From: Bacteroidia bacterium
GTDB taxonomy: Bacteria > Bacteroidota > Bacteroidia > Flavobacteriales > Flavobacteriaceae
DNA length: 7,690 bases
Direction of reading: 5' to 3'
Assembly: GCA_018679315.1 (NCBI GenBank)
Contig: JAHHLF010000358.1
Location: forward strand, 1 to 7,690
Each line of letters begins with the position of its first letter. Position 1 is the first letter of the stretch. Under the pieces are notes generated by a model, which saw only the letters and a program-made list of their open reading frames with translations, was not told where the DNA came from and did not search any database. Positions 1 to 6,366 of this stretch are shown here, piece after piece. The position numbers and the translations under genes are program-made.

Positions 1-277
1 CGCCCACTTTCATGCTCTTGTACAAGCCCCGTTCTTCGGGAAGGTACCCAATTTGCATCACGTGATGTGGTTGAAGAAGTTGCCCATCAAAATAGACCTG
101 ACCCTGATCTGGAACCGTTATTTGATTGATGATGCGCAACAGCGTTGTTTTGCCTGCACCATTAGGCCCTAATACCCCATAAATACTGCCTCTAGGCATC
201 TGGATCGAAACATTATTCAATGCCTGATGGTTGCCAAAACTTTTAGAGAGCTTATCTGCTACCAGAATATGATCCAT
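1..277 (-). CDS. ABC transporter ATP-binding protein (5' part only, NatA/YhaQ-like)
   Basis: The first 92 residues of an ATPase subunit that would power a membrane exporter from the cytoplasmic face; the rest of the gene lies beyond the window start. The reading starts MDHILVADKLSKSFGNHQAL, and the Walker A motif GPNGAGKT is at residues 37-44. The stretch IGYLPEERGLYKSMKVG at residues 76-92 lies at the Q-loop; the glutamine usual after the LP pair is replaced by glutamate, a pattern I know from the NatA/YhaQ type of ABC ATPases. In flavobacteria such a gene is usually followed by a permease of the NatB/ABC-2 type, which would lie outside this window. The substrate cannot be told. The start is the only ATG giving a full N-terminal beta-strand before Walker A. 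The signature motif and Walker B are not visible because of the truncation. Confidence 0.9.
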   Translation of the reverse strand, partial: MDHILVADKLSKSFGNHQALNNVSIQMPRGSIYGVLGPNGAGKTTLLRIINQITVPDQGQVYFDGQLLQPHHVMQIGYLPEERGLYKSMKVG

Positions 278-291
278 ACAGCTTGTTTCTT

Positions 292-299
292 CAAATATA
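292..299 (-). promoter_or_regulatory. Possible -7 element for the ABC ATPase gene
   Basis: Read on the minus strand this is TATATTTG, a full match to the Bacteroidota -7 consensus TAnnTTTG, ending 14 bases before the ATG at 277. No TTG is found about 20 bases upstream, and the resulting leader would be only about 8 bases, so this is a weak call. Confidence 0.3.
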
Positions 300-412
300 G
301 ATAAATGGCATATAGCTTTTCTCGGGTATCATACTCAAACAGAATTCAATGAAAATACGGGCTGTTAATTAACTTAGCTTTTAATCAAAACGTTAAACAA
401 AACCTGTGTCTG

Positions 413-450
413 AAAAAACAAAACCCACCCTTAAAAGATTTAAGGATGGG
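413..450 (-). terminator. Rho-independent terminator, distal of two behind dnaJ
   Basis: On the minus strand the arms at 439-450 and 424-435 form a 12-bp stem with a 3-base loop, followed by a U-rich tract at 413-423 (TTTTGTTTTTT). The only imperfect pair is a U-G wobble when read as minus-strand RNA but an A-C mismatch in plus-strand RNA. Together with the U-tract on that side, this shows it serves minus-strand transcripts, that is the grpE-dnaJ operon, and shields the ABC gene beyond it. Confidence 0.85.
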
Positions 451-463
451 AAAAAAATTGCTA

Positions 464-499
464 TGAAAAAGAAAATTAATATTGGTTTCCCAATATTGA
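464..499 (-). terminator. Rho-independent terminator, proximal of two behind dnaJ
   Basis: The 8-bp arms AATATTGG (478-485) and CCAATATT (490-497) pair perfectly, and the stem can extend by a G-U and an A-U pair. On the minus strand the loop is GAAA, a stable GNRA tetraloop, and the following bases read TTTTCTTTTTC (about 464-475). It begins about 40 bases after the dnaJ stop codon. The stem is AT-rich, which may be why a second, stronger hairpin follows. Confidence 0.65.
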
Positions 500-537
500 A
501 CCAAATATACGTTTTTATTTATAAAACCCTATTCTTA

Positions 538-1650
538 TTAGGAGAACATGTCCTTCACCTTCTCAAAGAATGATTTATCGGACTTTTCAGGGCGCGGTTG
601 AAAGTTTTCATCGCCTTGCATTCGCTCAAAGAAATCGCGTTGTTCTTTGTTTAACTCTTTAGGGGTCCAGACATTCACATGAACCAACAGATCCCCGTTT
701 CCATATCCATTAATGCTGCTGATTCCTTTACCTCGGAGTCGAAGTATTTTCCCCGATTGAATTCCCGCTTCTAACTTTATCCGCACCTTCCCGCTAACCG
801 CATCTATCTCCTTAGAAGTACCCAGCACGGCTTCAGATAAACTAATATAAAGATCATAGTGCAAGTTGTCCCCTTCACGCTTCAATGTGGGATGTTCTAT
901 TGTTTCTATGGCCACAAGAAGATCTCCGGGGACACCATTACCCGGTGCATCATTTCCTTTTCCACTAACTTTGAGTTGCATTCCCTCTTCTACCCCGGCA
1001 GGGATCTTGACCTGGACCGTTTCTTCCACGATCTTTAAACCAAACTCATCCGCATCTGCAGGTTTCTTATCAATAACCTGTCCGCTTCCTTTACAGGTAT
1101 TACATGTAGTTGCTGTTTGCATACGGCCCAGGATTGTATTGGTAATTCGGGTTACCTGACCATTCCCGTTACATGTTCCGCAAACGGTATACGAAACTCC
1201 CGGAGCTTGTTTTTTCCTTTTTACTTTTACCTTTTTCTCAACACCGTTCGCTATTTCTTCCAGACTGAGTTTTACTCGTATTCTCAGATTGCTTCCCTTA
1301 ACTCTACGGGTACCGCCACCGAATCCGCCAAATCCGCCAAAACCACCTCCGAAAGCACTGCCAAAAATATCTCCAAACTGACTGAAGATGTCTTCCATGT
1401 TCATACCGCCACCGCCAAATCCACCGCCGTCAAAAGCAGCATGACCAAATTGATCATAGCGAGATTTTTTGTCTGGATTACTCAGCACTTCATAGGCCTC
1501 TGCCGCTTTTTTGAACATCTCCTCGGCTTTGGCATCTCCCGGATTTTTATCGGGGTGATACTCCAACGCTTTCTTACGATATGCTTTTTTTATTTCAGCA
1601 GCCGTTGCGCTCTTAGATACACCTAGTATTTCGTAAAAATCCTCCTTCAT
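538..1650 (-). CDS. dnaJ: Chaperone DnaJ (Hsp40), two-zinc-motif form
   Basis: Cytoplasmic co-chaperone of 370 residues that delivers unfolded proteins to DnaK and stimulates its ATPase. The J domain fills residues 1-68 with the essential HPD at 32-34. A Gly/Phe-rich linker follows at about 74-113, including the MEDIFSQFGDIFG segment. The zinc region holds only two CxxCxGxG motifs, CGTCNGNG (157-164) and CNTCKGSG (183-190), where E. coli DnaJ has four. Their spacing and the sequence between them match motifs 2 and 3, so zinc centre II is kept and centre I (motifs 1 and 4) is missing. I recall this arrangement from other flavobacteria, so it is probably a lineage trait, not damage. The C-terminal substrate-binding and dimerisation part is complete and ends EKVKDMFS. 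I chose the ATG at 1650, giving MKEDFYEILG. An upstream in-frame ATG at 1668 would overlap grpE and adds six residues unlike the family. It lies 7 bases downstream of the grpE stop. Confidence 0.96.
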   Translation of the reverse strand: MKEDFYEILGVSKSATAAEIKKAYRKKALEYHPDKNPGDAKAEEMFKKAAEAYEVLSNPDKKSRYDQFGHAAFDGGGFGGGGMNMEDIFSQFGDIFGSAFGGGFGGFGGFGGGTRRVKGSNLRIRVKLSLEEIANGVEKKVKVKRKKQAPGVSYTVCGTCNGNGQVTRITNTILGRMQTATTCNTCKGSGQVIDKKPADADEFGLKIVEETVQVKIPAGVEEGMQLKVSGKGNDAPGNGVPGDLLVAIETIEHPTLKREGDNLHYDLYISLSEAVLGTSKEIDAVSGKVRIKLEAGIQSGKILRLRGKGISSINGYGNGDLLVHVNVWTPKELNKEQRDFFERMQGDENFQPRPEKSDKSFFEKVKDMFS

Positions 1651-1657
1651 TTCGGTC

Positions 1658-2206
1658 TTAATTTCCAACTACCACTTTGGGGTGCCTAATGATCTTATCT
1701 CCTAGTGAATAGCCTTTTTCGATCACATCAATGATCTTACCTTTTAATTTTTTATTTGGTGCAGGAATCTGTGTGATCGCATCGTGGATCTCTGCATCAA
1801 ATGCATCTCCCTTCCCGCAAGTCACTGTCTCAAGCCCTTTGGTCTTTAAGGTTTCTTTTAACTTGTTGTAGATCAACTCAACGCCCTTTTTCAATTCCTT
1901 ATCCTTTGCTTTTTCCATTTCAACCAGGGCGCGGTCAAAATCATCCAATATAGGGAGGATAGAAACCAATACTTCCTGCCCGGCCGTCTTGAACAATTCC
2001 ATTCGTTCCCGGGTTGTTCGCTTCTTGTAGTTCTCAAATTCTGCGAAGAGTCGCAAAAACTTATCCTTTTCTAAAGCCAGAGCCTGCTCCAATTCCTCTT
2101 CTTTGCTCAGTTCTTCAACCACTTCCTCTGCTCCTGCAGTTTGATCCACGGCTTCTTCTTCTAACGGCAGATCTTCTATTTCCGGACTTTTATCCTTTTT
2201 GCTCAT
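1658..2206 (-). CDS. grpE: Nucleotide exchange factor GrpE
   Basis: Cytoplasmic dimer of 182 residues that releases ADP from DnaK and so resets the chaperone cycle shared with DnaJ. An acidic, probably disordered N-terminus (about 1-35) leads into a long heptad-rich helix (about 36-105) with the conserved segment FAEFENYKKR at 54-63. The beta-wing head follows at about 125-182 and carries the family signature IIDVIEKGYSLGDKIIRHPKV near the C-terminus. The start is the ATG at 2206 (MSKKDKSPEI). The open frame continues upstream to an ATG at 2275, but the promoter at 2244-2277 lies inside that extension and the extra residues are not GrpE-like. The gene is followed by dnaJ after 7 bases, so the two form one operon. 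No CIRCE element (TTAGCACTC-N9-GAGTGCTAA) is present upstream, so HrcA control of this operon is not indicated. Confidence 0.96.
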   Translation of the reverse strand: MSKKDKSPEIEDLPLEEEAVDQTAGAEEVVEELSKEEELEQALALEKDKFLRLFAEFENYKKRTTRERMELFKTAGQEVLVSILPILDDFDRALVEMEKAKDKELKKGVELIYNKLKETLKTKGLETVTCGKGDAFDAEIHDAITQIPAPNKKLKGKIIDVIEKGYSLGDKIIRHPKVVVGN

Positions 2207-2240
2207 GTAAATGAATTCTTTGTACAAACTCGATTTAAGA

Positions 2241-2257
2241 TGGCAAAAGTACTGCCA
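2241..2257. repeat. Inverted repeat TGGCA-N7-TGCCA over the grpE promoter
   Basis: Two perfect 5-base arms (2241-2245 and 2253-2257) are spaced 7 bases apart, placing their centres about one helical turn apart. The repeat covers the -7 element of grpE-dnaJ. The arms are short, so chance is a real possibility. Confidence 0.4.
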
Positions 2258-2277
2258 ATTCTTTAAATGTGTCAAAA
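2244..2277 (-). promoter_or_regulatory. Bacteroidota-type promoter of grpE-dnaJ
   Basis: Read on the minus strand, a TTTTG whose TTG occupies 2273-2275 is separated by 21 bases from TACTTTTG (2244-2251), a full match to the -7 consensus TAnnTTTG. The expected start of transcription is near 2238, giving a leader of about 30 bases. An inverted repeat TGGCA-N7-TGCCA (2241-2257) lies across the -7 element and could be an operator. The promoter resembles that of the housekeeping sigma factor, not an alternative heat-shock type. Confidence 0.7.
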
Positions 2278-2347
2278 TGTCACAGAAAAATTAGTGCCCT
2301 TAATACAAGGACATAAGAGCAATAGAAAGATGAAACGAGGGCAGGTG

Positions 2348-3256
2348 CTACGTCAGCAGGGATTCGATCGCCGAATTTATGCTAGTATGGCTAAAGGAAA
2401 ATCCATGTGTCTCAATTTTCTTGCAACTAACACGCTGACTGGAATACAAGAGAGTGGCCATTTCACCCAAAATTATTTTCATAAAAAATCGAGGGATTCC
2501 TGGCAATAGTATAGGTCTTCGGAGGGTGCGTGCAACTTCTTTTAATAATTTCTTTTGAATTATTGGGTTAGGCGCAACGGCATTGAATACCCCTTTGCAT
2601 TTCTTTTCGACACAAAACATGAACATTTGAGCTACATCTTCACAATGGATCCAGGATTGCCATTGCTTTCCATTGCCAAAAGTAGCGGCAGTAAGTGTTT
2701 TTACAGATTTGATCATCGGAGGCAGTGCCCCGGCTTCATTAGACAGCACCAAGCCAATTCTGAGTTTGGTCACCGATATACCCAAGGCAGAAAACGTATC
2801 TACTTCCCGTTCCCATTGTTGAACAACCTGCCCGAGGAAGTCCTGGGCTAAAGGGCCATCTTCACTGTAAAGTTCGGTCAAGGAGCTAGGATAAATGCCT
2901 ATTGCCGAAGCTGATACTATATGAGATATTGTCTTATTTCCACTCCTCTTCAAGGCGTGGCGTAACGTGCGTAGGCTATTGATCCGACTCTCAAGAATAG
3001 CTTCTTTATATCGCTCCGTCCATCGGCGGGCTACATTATTTCCTGCCAGGTTTATAATAGCATCCACCCCCTCAAAGCACCTCAGATCTATTTCGCCTGT
3101 TGCAGGATTCCAATAAAATCCATGAACCCGGGTATTTTCTTCTCCAACACGCTTGCGTTGCCGACTCAGGAAGTGCACCTCCCATCCCCGTTCAATAGAC
3201 AAACGTATTATTTCGCTACCAATTAGGCCCGTAGCCCCTGTGATCAATATTCGCAT
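2348..3256 (-). CDS. TIGR01777-family NAD(P)-dependent epimerase (YfcH/SulA-like)
   Basis: A 302-residue atypical short-chain dehydrogenase/reductase of the TIGR01777 family, which includes E. coli YfcH and cyanobacterial SulA; its substrate is not established. The Rossmann fold starts immediately with the dinucleotide motif GATGLIG at 7-13. NLAG follows at 69-72, SASAIGIY at 115-122, and the family's WIHCED at 202-207. Residues about 250-300 form the DUF1731 C-terminal domain (LLPGIPRFFMKIILGEMA, then SSQRV). Length and ends are complete. The usual SDR catalytic YxxxK is not evident around Tyr122, as I expect for this family. It lies 76 bases downstream of mnmD and 141 bases upstream of grpE, with its own candidate -7 element, so it may be a single-gene unit. 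The start is an ATG directly before the first beta-strand. Confidence 0.9.
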   Translation of the reverse strand: MRILITGATGLIGSEIIRLSIERGWEVHFLSRQRKRVGEENTRVHGFYWNPATGEIDLRCFEGVDAIINLAGNNVARRWTERYKEAILESRINSLRTLRHALKRSGNKTISHIVSASAIGIYPSSLTELYSEDGPLAQDFLGQVVQQWEREVDTFSALGISVTKLRIGLVLSNEAGALPPMIKSVKTLTAATFGNGKQWQSWIHCEDVAQMFMFCVEKKCKGVFNAVAPNPIIQKKLLKEVARTLRRPILLPGIPRFFMKIILGEMATLLYSSQRVSCKKIETHGFSFSHTSINSAIESLLT

Positions 3257-3273
3257 TCTAAATTTTCAACAGT

Positions 3274-3281
3274 CAAATTTA
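3274..3281 (-). promoter_or_regulatory. Candidate -7 element for the epimerase gene
   Basis: The minus strand reads TAAATTTG, matching TAnnTTTG, 17 bases before the ATG at 3256. A clear -33 TTG at 19-21 bases is missing, so the call rests on the -7 element and its position alone. A perfect palindrome at 3302-3315 would sit around the -33 position and just above it. Confidence 0.4.
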
Positions 3282-3301
3282 CGCCAATAAACAAGGAGGT
3301 A

Positions 3302-3315
3302 AGATAAATTTATCT
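3302..3315. repeat. Perfect 14-base palindrome between mnmD and the epimerase gene
   Basis: AGATAAATTTATCT is self-complementary over all 14 bases. It is AT-rich and not followed by a U-tract on either strand, so it is not a good terminator. Its place upstream of the candidate -7 element at 3274-3281 would suit a dimeric DNA-binding regulator, but palindromes of this composition also arise by chance. Confidence 0.4.
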
Positions 3316-3332
3316 CGACATTAACACTGGCA

Positions 3333-3995
3333 TTACGTTTTGTTCGCACGTATCATTTCTCGTTTTCCCGGTGGCCCGGGTACTTTCTCCACGACAAAGC
3401 CAACAGATTCCATCGCTCTTCTTACAGAACCTTTAGCGGAATAGGTGACTAGCATGCCACCTGATCTCAAAAGAGAAAATCCCTTTTCAAATACCTTCTC
3501 ATCCCATAATTCGGGTTGTAATTTTGGCGAAAATGCATCGTGATAAATAAGATCGAATTGCCTGGTCTCCTCCAATACCTCGAAGCGTTTTTCTACCCTT
3601 TTAAATGAAAAAAAAGTATCTATCGCTATCCACTCATTTGCCGGGGCCTGGTGTAGTTTTGTAAAGATCTTTTTTAATTCCTTATCCGCTAACTGAGCTG
3701 CATAATTCATTTCAGATACCTCAGCGGCGGTTAATGGAAAGGCCTCGACTCCACAATAGGTTATGTTCCTGGAATGTGCTTTTGCATAGTCATAACTCAG
3801 GAGTGCATTCAAGCCCGTCCCAAAACCCAGTTCAAGGATCGCGACTTCAGGTGTGTCACGTTTCGCTAATCCTTCTTTAATAAACACATGCTGCGATTCT
3901 TGCACAGCTCCATGCCGTGAGTGATATGGCTCATCCCAGGCATCAATTTTCAGGCTGGTCGAGCCATCAGCGGTGGTAATTATACTGCGTTTCAC
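3333..3995 (-). CDS. mnmD: tRNA 5-(aminomethyl)uridine-34 methyltransferase MnmD (stand-alone DUF752)
   Basis: A 220-residue cytoplasmic SAM-dependent methyltransferase that makes the last step of mnm5(s2)U at the wobble position of certain tRNAs, converting the nm5 intermediate to mnm5. It corresponds to the N-terminal (C2) half of E. coli MnmC, and the FAD oxidase half is absent, as in B. subtilis and streptococcal MnmD. The SAM-binding motif ELGFGTGLN is at 55-63, the family active-site segment DAFSPKLQPELW at 153-164, YSAKGSVRRAM at 185-195 and the terminal GPPGKREM at 207-214. The start is a GTG at 3995, which gives the family's usual MKRSIITTADGS; no ATG fits. The upstream lipoprotein gene stops 2 bases before it, so translational coupling is likely. 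Why these two genes are paired is unclear. Confidence 0.93.
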   Translation of the reverse strand: MKRSIITTADGSTSLKIDAWDEPYHSRHGAVQESQHVFIKEGLAKRDTPEVAILELGFGTGLNALLSYDYAKAHSRNITYCGVEAFPLTAAEVSEMNYAAQLADKELKKIFTKLHQAPANEWIAIDTFFSFKRVEKRFEVLEETRQFDLIYHDAFSPKLQPELWDEKVFEKGFSLLRSGGMLVTYSAKGSVRRAMESVGFVVEKVPGPPGKREMIRANKT

Positions 3996-3997
3996 TC

Positions 3998-4498
3998 TTA
4001 TTTCTCTATGACGACTCCTGTGGCTTCGAATCCGTATGAAATTGCATCCCTTGTAATTTGTGTTATGTCTAATTCCTTGCCTGCGTCTTCGGCCATATGC
4101 TGCTGCTCTTCAGGGGTCATTGTCTTTAGAAATGCCTTTCCTTCGACGGTTACCATTCTCCCGGCAATATCTTTTGGCACAAAAAATCCATAATCCTTAA
4201 ATCGAACCATAGTTTCCTGCCCATTTGCCAGGGCAACCTTCATCCAACACCCTTTATTCTGACATACTTCGTTTACCTGACCTAAAAATTTTGTGTTTAC
4301 AGTATCACCGGGCTGGAGCTTCTGATAGAGTCCCAACATCTGATATTGGTCTTTAGGGAGTTCATCGGAAATTTTACTCCCGAAAGATAGAAGTTCTTGC
4401 TTTTCTTCAACTGATATATCACTCTTTTCTCCTTTTTGGTCGGTTTTACATCCCATAACCACTAAGAAGAGTGCAAGCAAAATGTTAATTCTTTTCAT
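3998..4498 (-). CDS. DUF4920 domain lipoprotein
   Basis: A 166-residue secreted lipoprotein of unknown function. A lipoprotein signal peptide (MKRINILLALFLVVMGC) ends with a lipobox whose Cys17 would be acylated. A short charged linker follows, then the DUF4920 domain from about residue 39 to the end, with the conserved core GQVNEVCQNKGCWMKV (about 73-88), including Cys79 and Cys84, and a YGFFVP segment near 103-108. The two cysteines in a CxxxxC arrangement might bind a metal or form a disulfide; this is a guess. The start is the ATG at 4498: its upstream bases read GAGGATA, an unusually clear Shine-Dalgarno for this genome. The frame extends 3 codons to a TTG at 4507, which is not needed. 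It is the first gene of a unit with mnmD and diverges from ilvE across 107 bases. Confidence 0.9.
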   Translation of the reverse strand: MKRINILLALFLVVMGCKTDQKGEKSDISVEEKQELLSFGSKISDELPKDQYQMLGLYQKLQPGDTVNTKFLGQVNEVCQNKGCWMKVALANGQETMVRFKDYGFFVPKDIAGRMVTVEGKAFLKTMTPEEQQHMAEDAGKELDITQITRDAISYGFEATGVVIEK

Positions 4499-4605
4499 TA
4501 TCCTCAATATTTTAATTCACAATGCAAAACTGCTAAATTTTGAACGAAAAAAGAAGATCGAACTACCCATAAATGTGTAATTTTATATACGATAATGTCA
4601 AAAAA

Positions 4606-5673
4606 ATGAGTACATCTGTCAAGCAACTTAGAGTTGATAAAGTATCCAAATCTAAAATTAGTGAGGTAAATTTTGAAAATCTGCCTTTTGGTGACGTTTT
4701 CTCGGATCATATGTTTATCTGTGTTTTCAAAAATGGTGAATGGCAAGAACCAAGGATCCAACCTTATGGACCTCTGAGTATTTCTCCTTCAGCCAAAGTA
4801 TTTCACTACGGCCAGGCTGTTTTCGAGGGAATGAAAGCGTATAAAGATGATGAGGGACAGGTTTGGCTCTTCAGGCCGGAAGAAAACTTGAAACGTATCA
4901 ATAAGTCGAGTAAGCGTTTAGCTATACCCGAATTTCCTGAAAGCTATTTTTTTGACGGACTTACCACTTTGTTACAATTAGATAAAGAGTGGGTAAAACC
5001 CGGTATTGGCAATTCTCTTTATGTAAGGCCTTTTGTGATAGCTTCTGAAGCTGGGATAAAGGCAACACCTGCAGAAGAATATACATTTATGATCATCTGT
5101 TCTCCTGCACAGTCTTACTATGGGGGCGAAGTTCGCGTACAGATCGCAGAGCACTACAGCAGGGCGGCAGATGGTGGATTTGGTTATACAAAGGCTGCCG
5201 GGAACTATGCCGGACAGTTTTATCCAACCCAACTGGCACAAGAAGAAGGATACCAGCAGGTCATTTGGACCGATGCGCAGTCGCACGAATATATAGAAGA
5301 AGCGGGCACCATGAATGTTTTTGTTCGTTTGGGGAATACCTTGGTTACCTGTCCGACTAGTGATAGGATCCTTGATGGAGTTACCCGAAAAAGCGTAATT
5401 GCACTAGCTGAAGCCCATGGCATCAAGGTTGAAGTCAGGCCCATTAAAGTTTCAGAACTTGTAGCAGGTGCTAAATCCGGTGTCTTGAAAGAAATATTTG
5501 GAAGTGGTACGGCAGCGGTTATCAATCCAATACTTGGTTTTGGATATAAGGGAGAGCGCTATGAATTAAACGTACCGGAAAAAAGTTATGCCGGCCTCTT
5601 GAAAGAGGAGTTGATCAATATTCAATACAATCGGTCTGAAGATAAGTTTGGGTGGCGATACCCGATTGCCTAG
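4606..5673 (+). CDS. ilvE: Branched-chain amino acid aminotransferase IlvE (long, BCAT2-like class)
   Basis: A 355-residue PLP-dependent fold-type IV transaminase that interconverts leucine, isoleucine and valine with their 2-oxo acids, using glutamate and 2-oxoglutarate, in the cytoplasm. Visible motifs are FHYGQAVFEGMKAY (66-79), KSSKRLAIPEFPES (100-113), the PLP Schiff-base lysine in GYTKAAGNY (Lys196), EEAGTMNVFV (231-240) and EIFGSGTAAVINP near residue 298. Length and the ending close in FGWRYPIA match the eukaryote-like group, not the shorter enterobacterial IlvE. The CxxC redox switch of human BCATm is absent; the place reads AAVI. The start is the ATG at 4606 (MSTSVKQLRV). An in-frame ATG at 4573 would add 11 residues (MCNFIYDNVKK) not typical of relatives. 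I saw no full TAnnTTTG promoter in the 107-base divergent gap; the nearest is TAAATTTTG at 4534-4542, one base too long. Confidence 0.96.
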   Translation: MSTSVKQLRVDKVSKSKISEVNFENLPFGDVFSDHMFICVFKNGEWQEPRIQPYGPLSISPSAKVFHYGQAVFEGMKAYKDDEGQVWLFRPEENLKRINKSSKRLAIPEFPESYFFDGLTTLLQLDKEWVKPGIGNSLYVRPFVIASEAGIKATPAEEYTFMIICSPAQSYYGGEVRVQIAEHYSRAADGGFGYTKAAGNYAGQFYPTQLAQEEGYQQVIWTDAQSHEYIEEAGTMNVFVRLGNTLVTCPTSDRILDGVTRKSVIALAEAHGIKVEVRPIKVSELVAGAKSGVLKEIFGSGTAAVINPILGFGYKGERYELNVPEKSYAGLLKEELINIQYNRSEDKFGWRYPIA

Positions 5674-5679
5674 TCTGTA

Positions 5680-6078
5680 TCAGCTTTCTCTTTCCAGCTG
5701 AAGGATCTTTTCGATATTTGGTTTAAAGTAATTCGGCCCTTTTAAAACCTTACCATCATCTCGATAGAGGGGTTTGCCATTGGCTCCCAGTTTGCTCATA
5801 TTACTGCGCTGGATTTCTTCAAAAACCTCCTCTATTTTGTGTTGAAGGCCATGTTCCAATATGGTGCCACAGAGGATATATAGCATATCACCTAAGGCAT
5901 CTGCCACTTCAATTAGGTCGTCCTGTTCAGCGGCTTGAAGATATTCCTGGTTTTCTTCATCCATCAAATTAAAGCGCAGCCGATTCTTTTCCGGTCCTAG
6001 ATTGGCCTTCATTTGATGAGATACGCCTAAGCCAAATGATTGGTGAAAGAGGGTAACTGCATGGATTTTACTTTTCAT
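5680..6078 (-). CDS. MazG/DR2231-like all-alpha NTP pyrophosphohydrolase
   Basis: A 132-residue single-domain member of the all-alpha nucleotide pyrophosphohydrolase superfamily (MazG, HisE, dUTPase), cytoplasmic, Mg2+-dependent, releasing pyrophosphate from nucleoside triphosphates. The metal-binding pattern EExxE...ExxD is at Glu41, Glu42, Glu45, Glu57 and Asp60, with Asp64 following. The C-terminal part EIQRSNMSKLG (88-98), then RDDGKVLKGPNYFKP (106-120), matches the layout of Deinococcus DR2231, a MazG-like dUTPase, better than that of true MazG or HisE. The preferred nucleotide cannot be read from sequence. It converges on ilvE with 6 bases between stop codons, and on its other side it is divergent from the 62-residue membrane protein across 41 bases. 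The Shine-Dalgarno is not evident. Confidence 0.85.
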   Translation of the reverse strand: MKSKIHAVTLFHQSFGLGVSHQMKANLGPEKNRLRFNLMDEENQEYLQAAEQDDLIEVADALGDMLYILCGTILEHGLQHKIEEVFEEIQRSNMSKLGANGKPLYRDDGKVLKGPNYFKPNIEKILQLERES

Positions 6079-6095
6079 ATGCGTGGGGTTTGGTT

Positions 6096-6103
6096 TAGAT
6101 TTG
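6096..6103 (+). promoter_or_regulatory. Candidate -7 element for the 62-residue membrane protein
   Basis: TAGATTTG matches TAnnTTTG and ends 16 bases before the ATG at 6120. At the expected -33 place there is only a T-run (6072-6075, spacing about 20), not a TTG. An AAGGAA at 6113-6118 lies very close to the start codon. Confidence 0.45.
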
Positions 6104-6119
6104 TGTAAAAATAAGGAAT

Positions 6120-6308
6120 ATGTTCAGCACGGGTCAACTGGTTTTTACAGCATTTTTTGTCATTGTATTCTCTTTCATCATCTATATGGCGTATAAAAAG
6201 GATGCTTCCCTGCACAAAAAAAATTATAAAGGCGTTAAATGGGTGGGCATAGTCTTTGTCATATTCCTAATAATACTTTTCGCACTTAAATACTTCCTAA
6301 AATTTTGA
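6120..6308 (+). CDS. Small two-helix membrane protein, function unknown
   Basis: A 62-residue protein almost wholly made of two hydrophobic segments, about residues 5-24 and 41-58, joined by a basic loop (YKKDASLHKKNYKG). By the positive-inside rule the loop should face the cytoplasm and both ends the periplasm. I recall very similar small proteins starting MFSTGQL in many flavobacteria, so it appears conserved, but no function is known to me. A TAnnTTTG element and an AAGGA sequence precede the ATG, and the gene stands alone, divergent from the MazG-like gene. No terminator is evident after it. Confidence 0.8.
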   Translation: MFSTGQLVFTAFFVIVFSFIIYMAYKKDASLHKKNYKGVKWVGIVFVIFLIILFALKYFLKF

Positions 6309-6366
6309 GAAGAAAATTGTAGACTGATCAAAAAGGGATAAATCTCAACCAAATATTCAATTTTCC

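Noticed and set aside
1117..1626. Plus-strand open frame of 169 codons opposite dnaJ
   Set aside because: It is a shadow of the dnaJ coding strand; its Ser/Thr/Ala repeats mirror the Gly/Phe-rich region and no independent gene signal is present.
2267..2509. Plus-strand open frame of 80 codons over the end of the epimerase gene
   Set aside because: It overlaps the conserved DUF1731 part of the epimerase on the other strand, has no recognisable domain, and begins in the grpE promoter region.
4504..4761. Minus-strand open frame of 85 codons across the ilvE start
   Set aside because: It lies antisense to the well-conserved N-terminus of IlvE and has no family resemblance.
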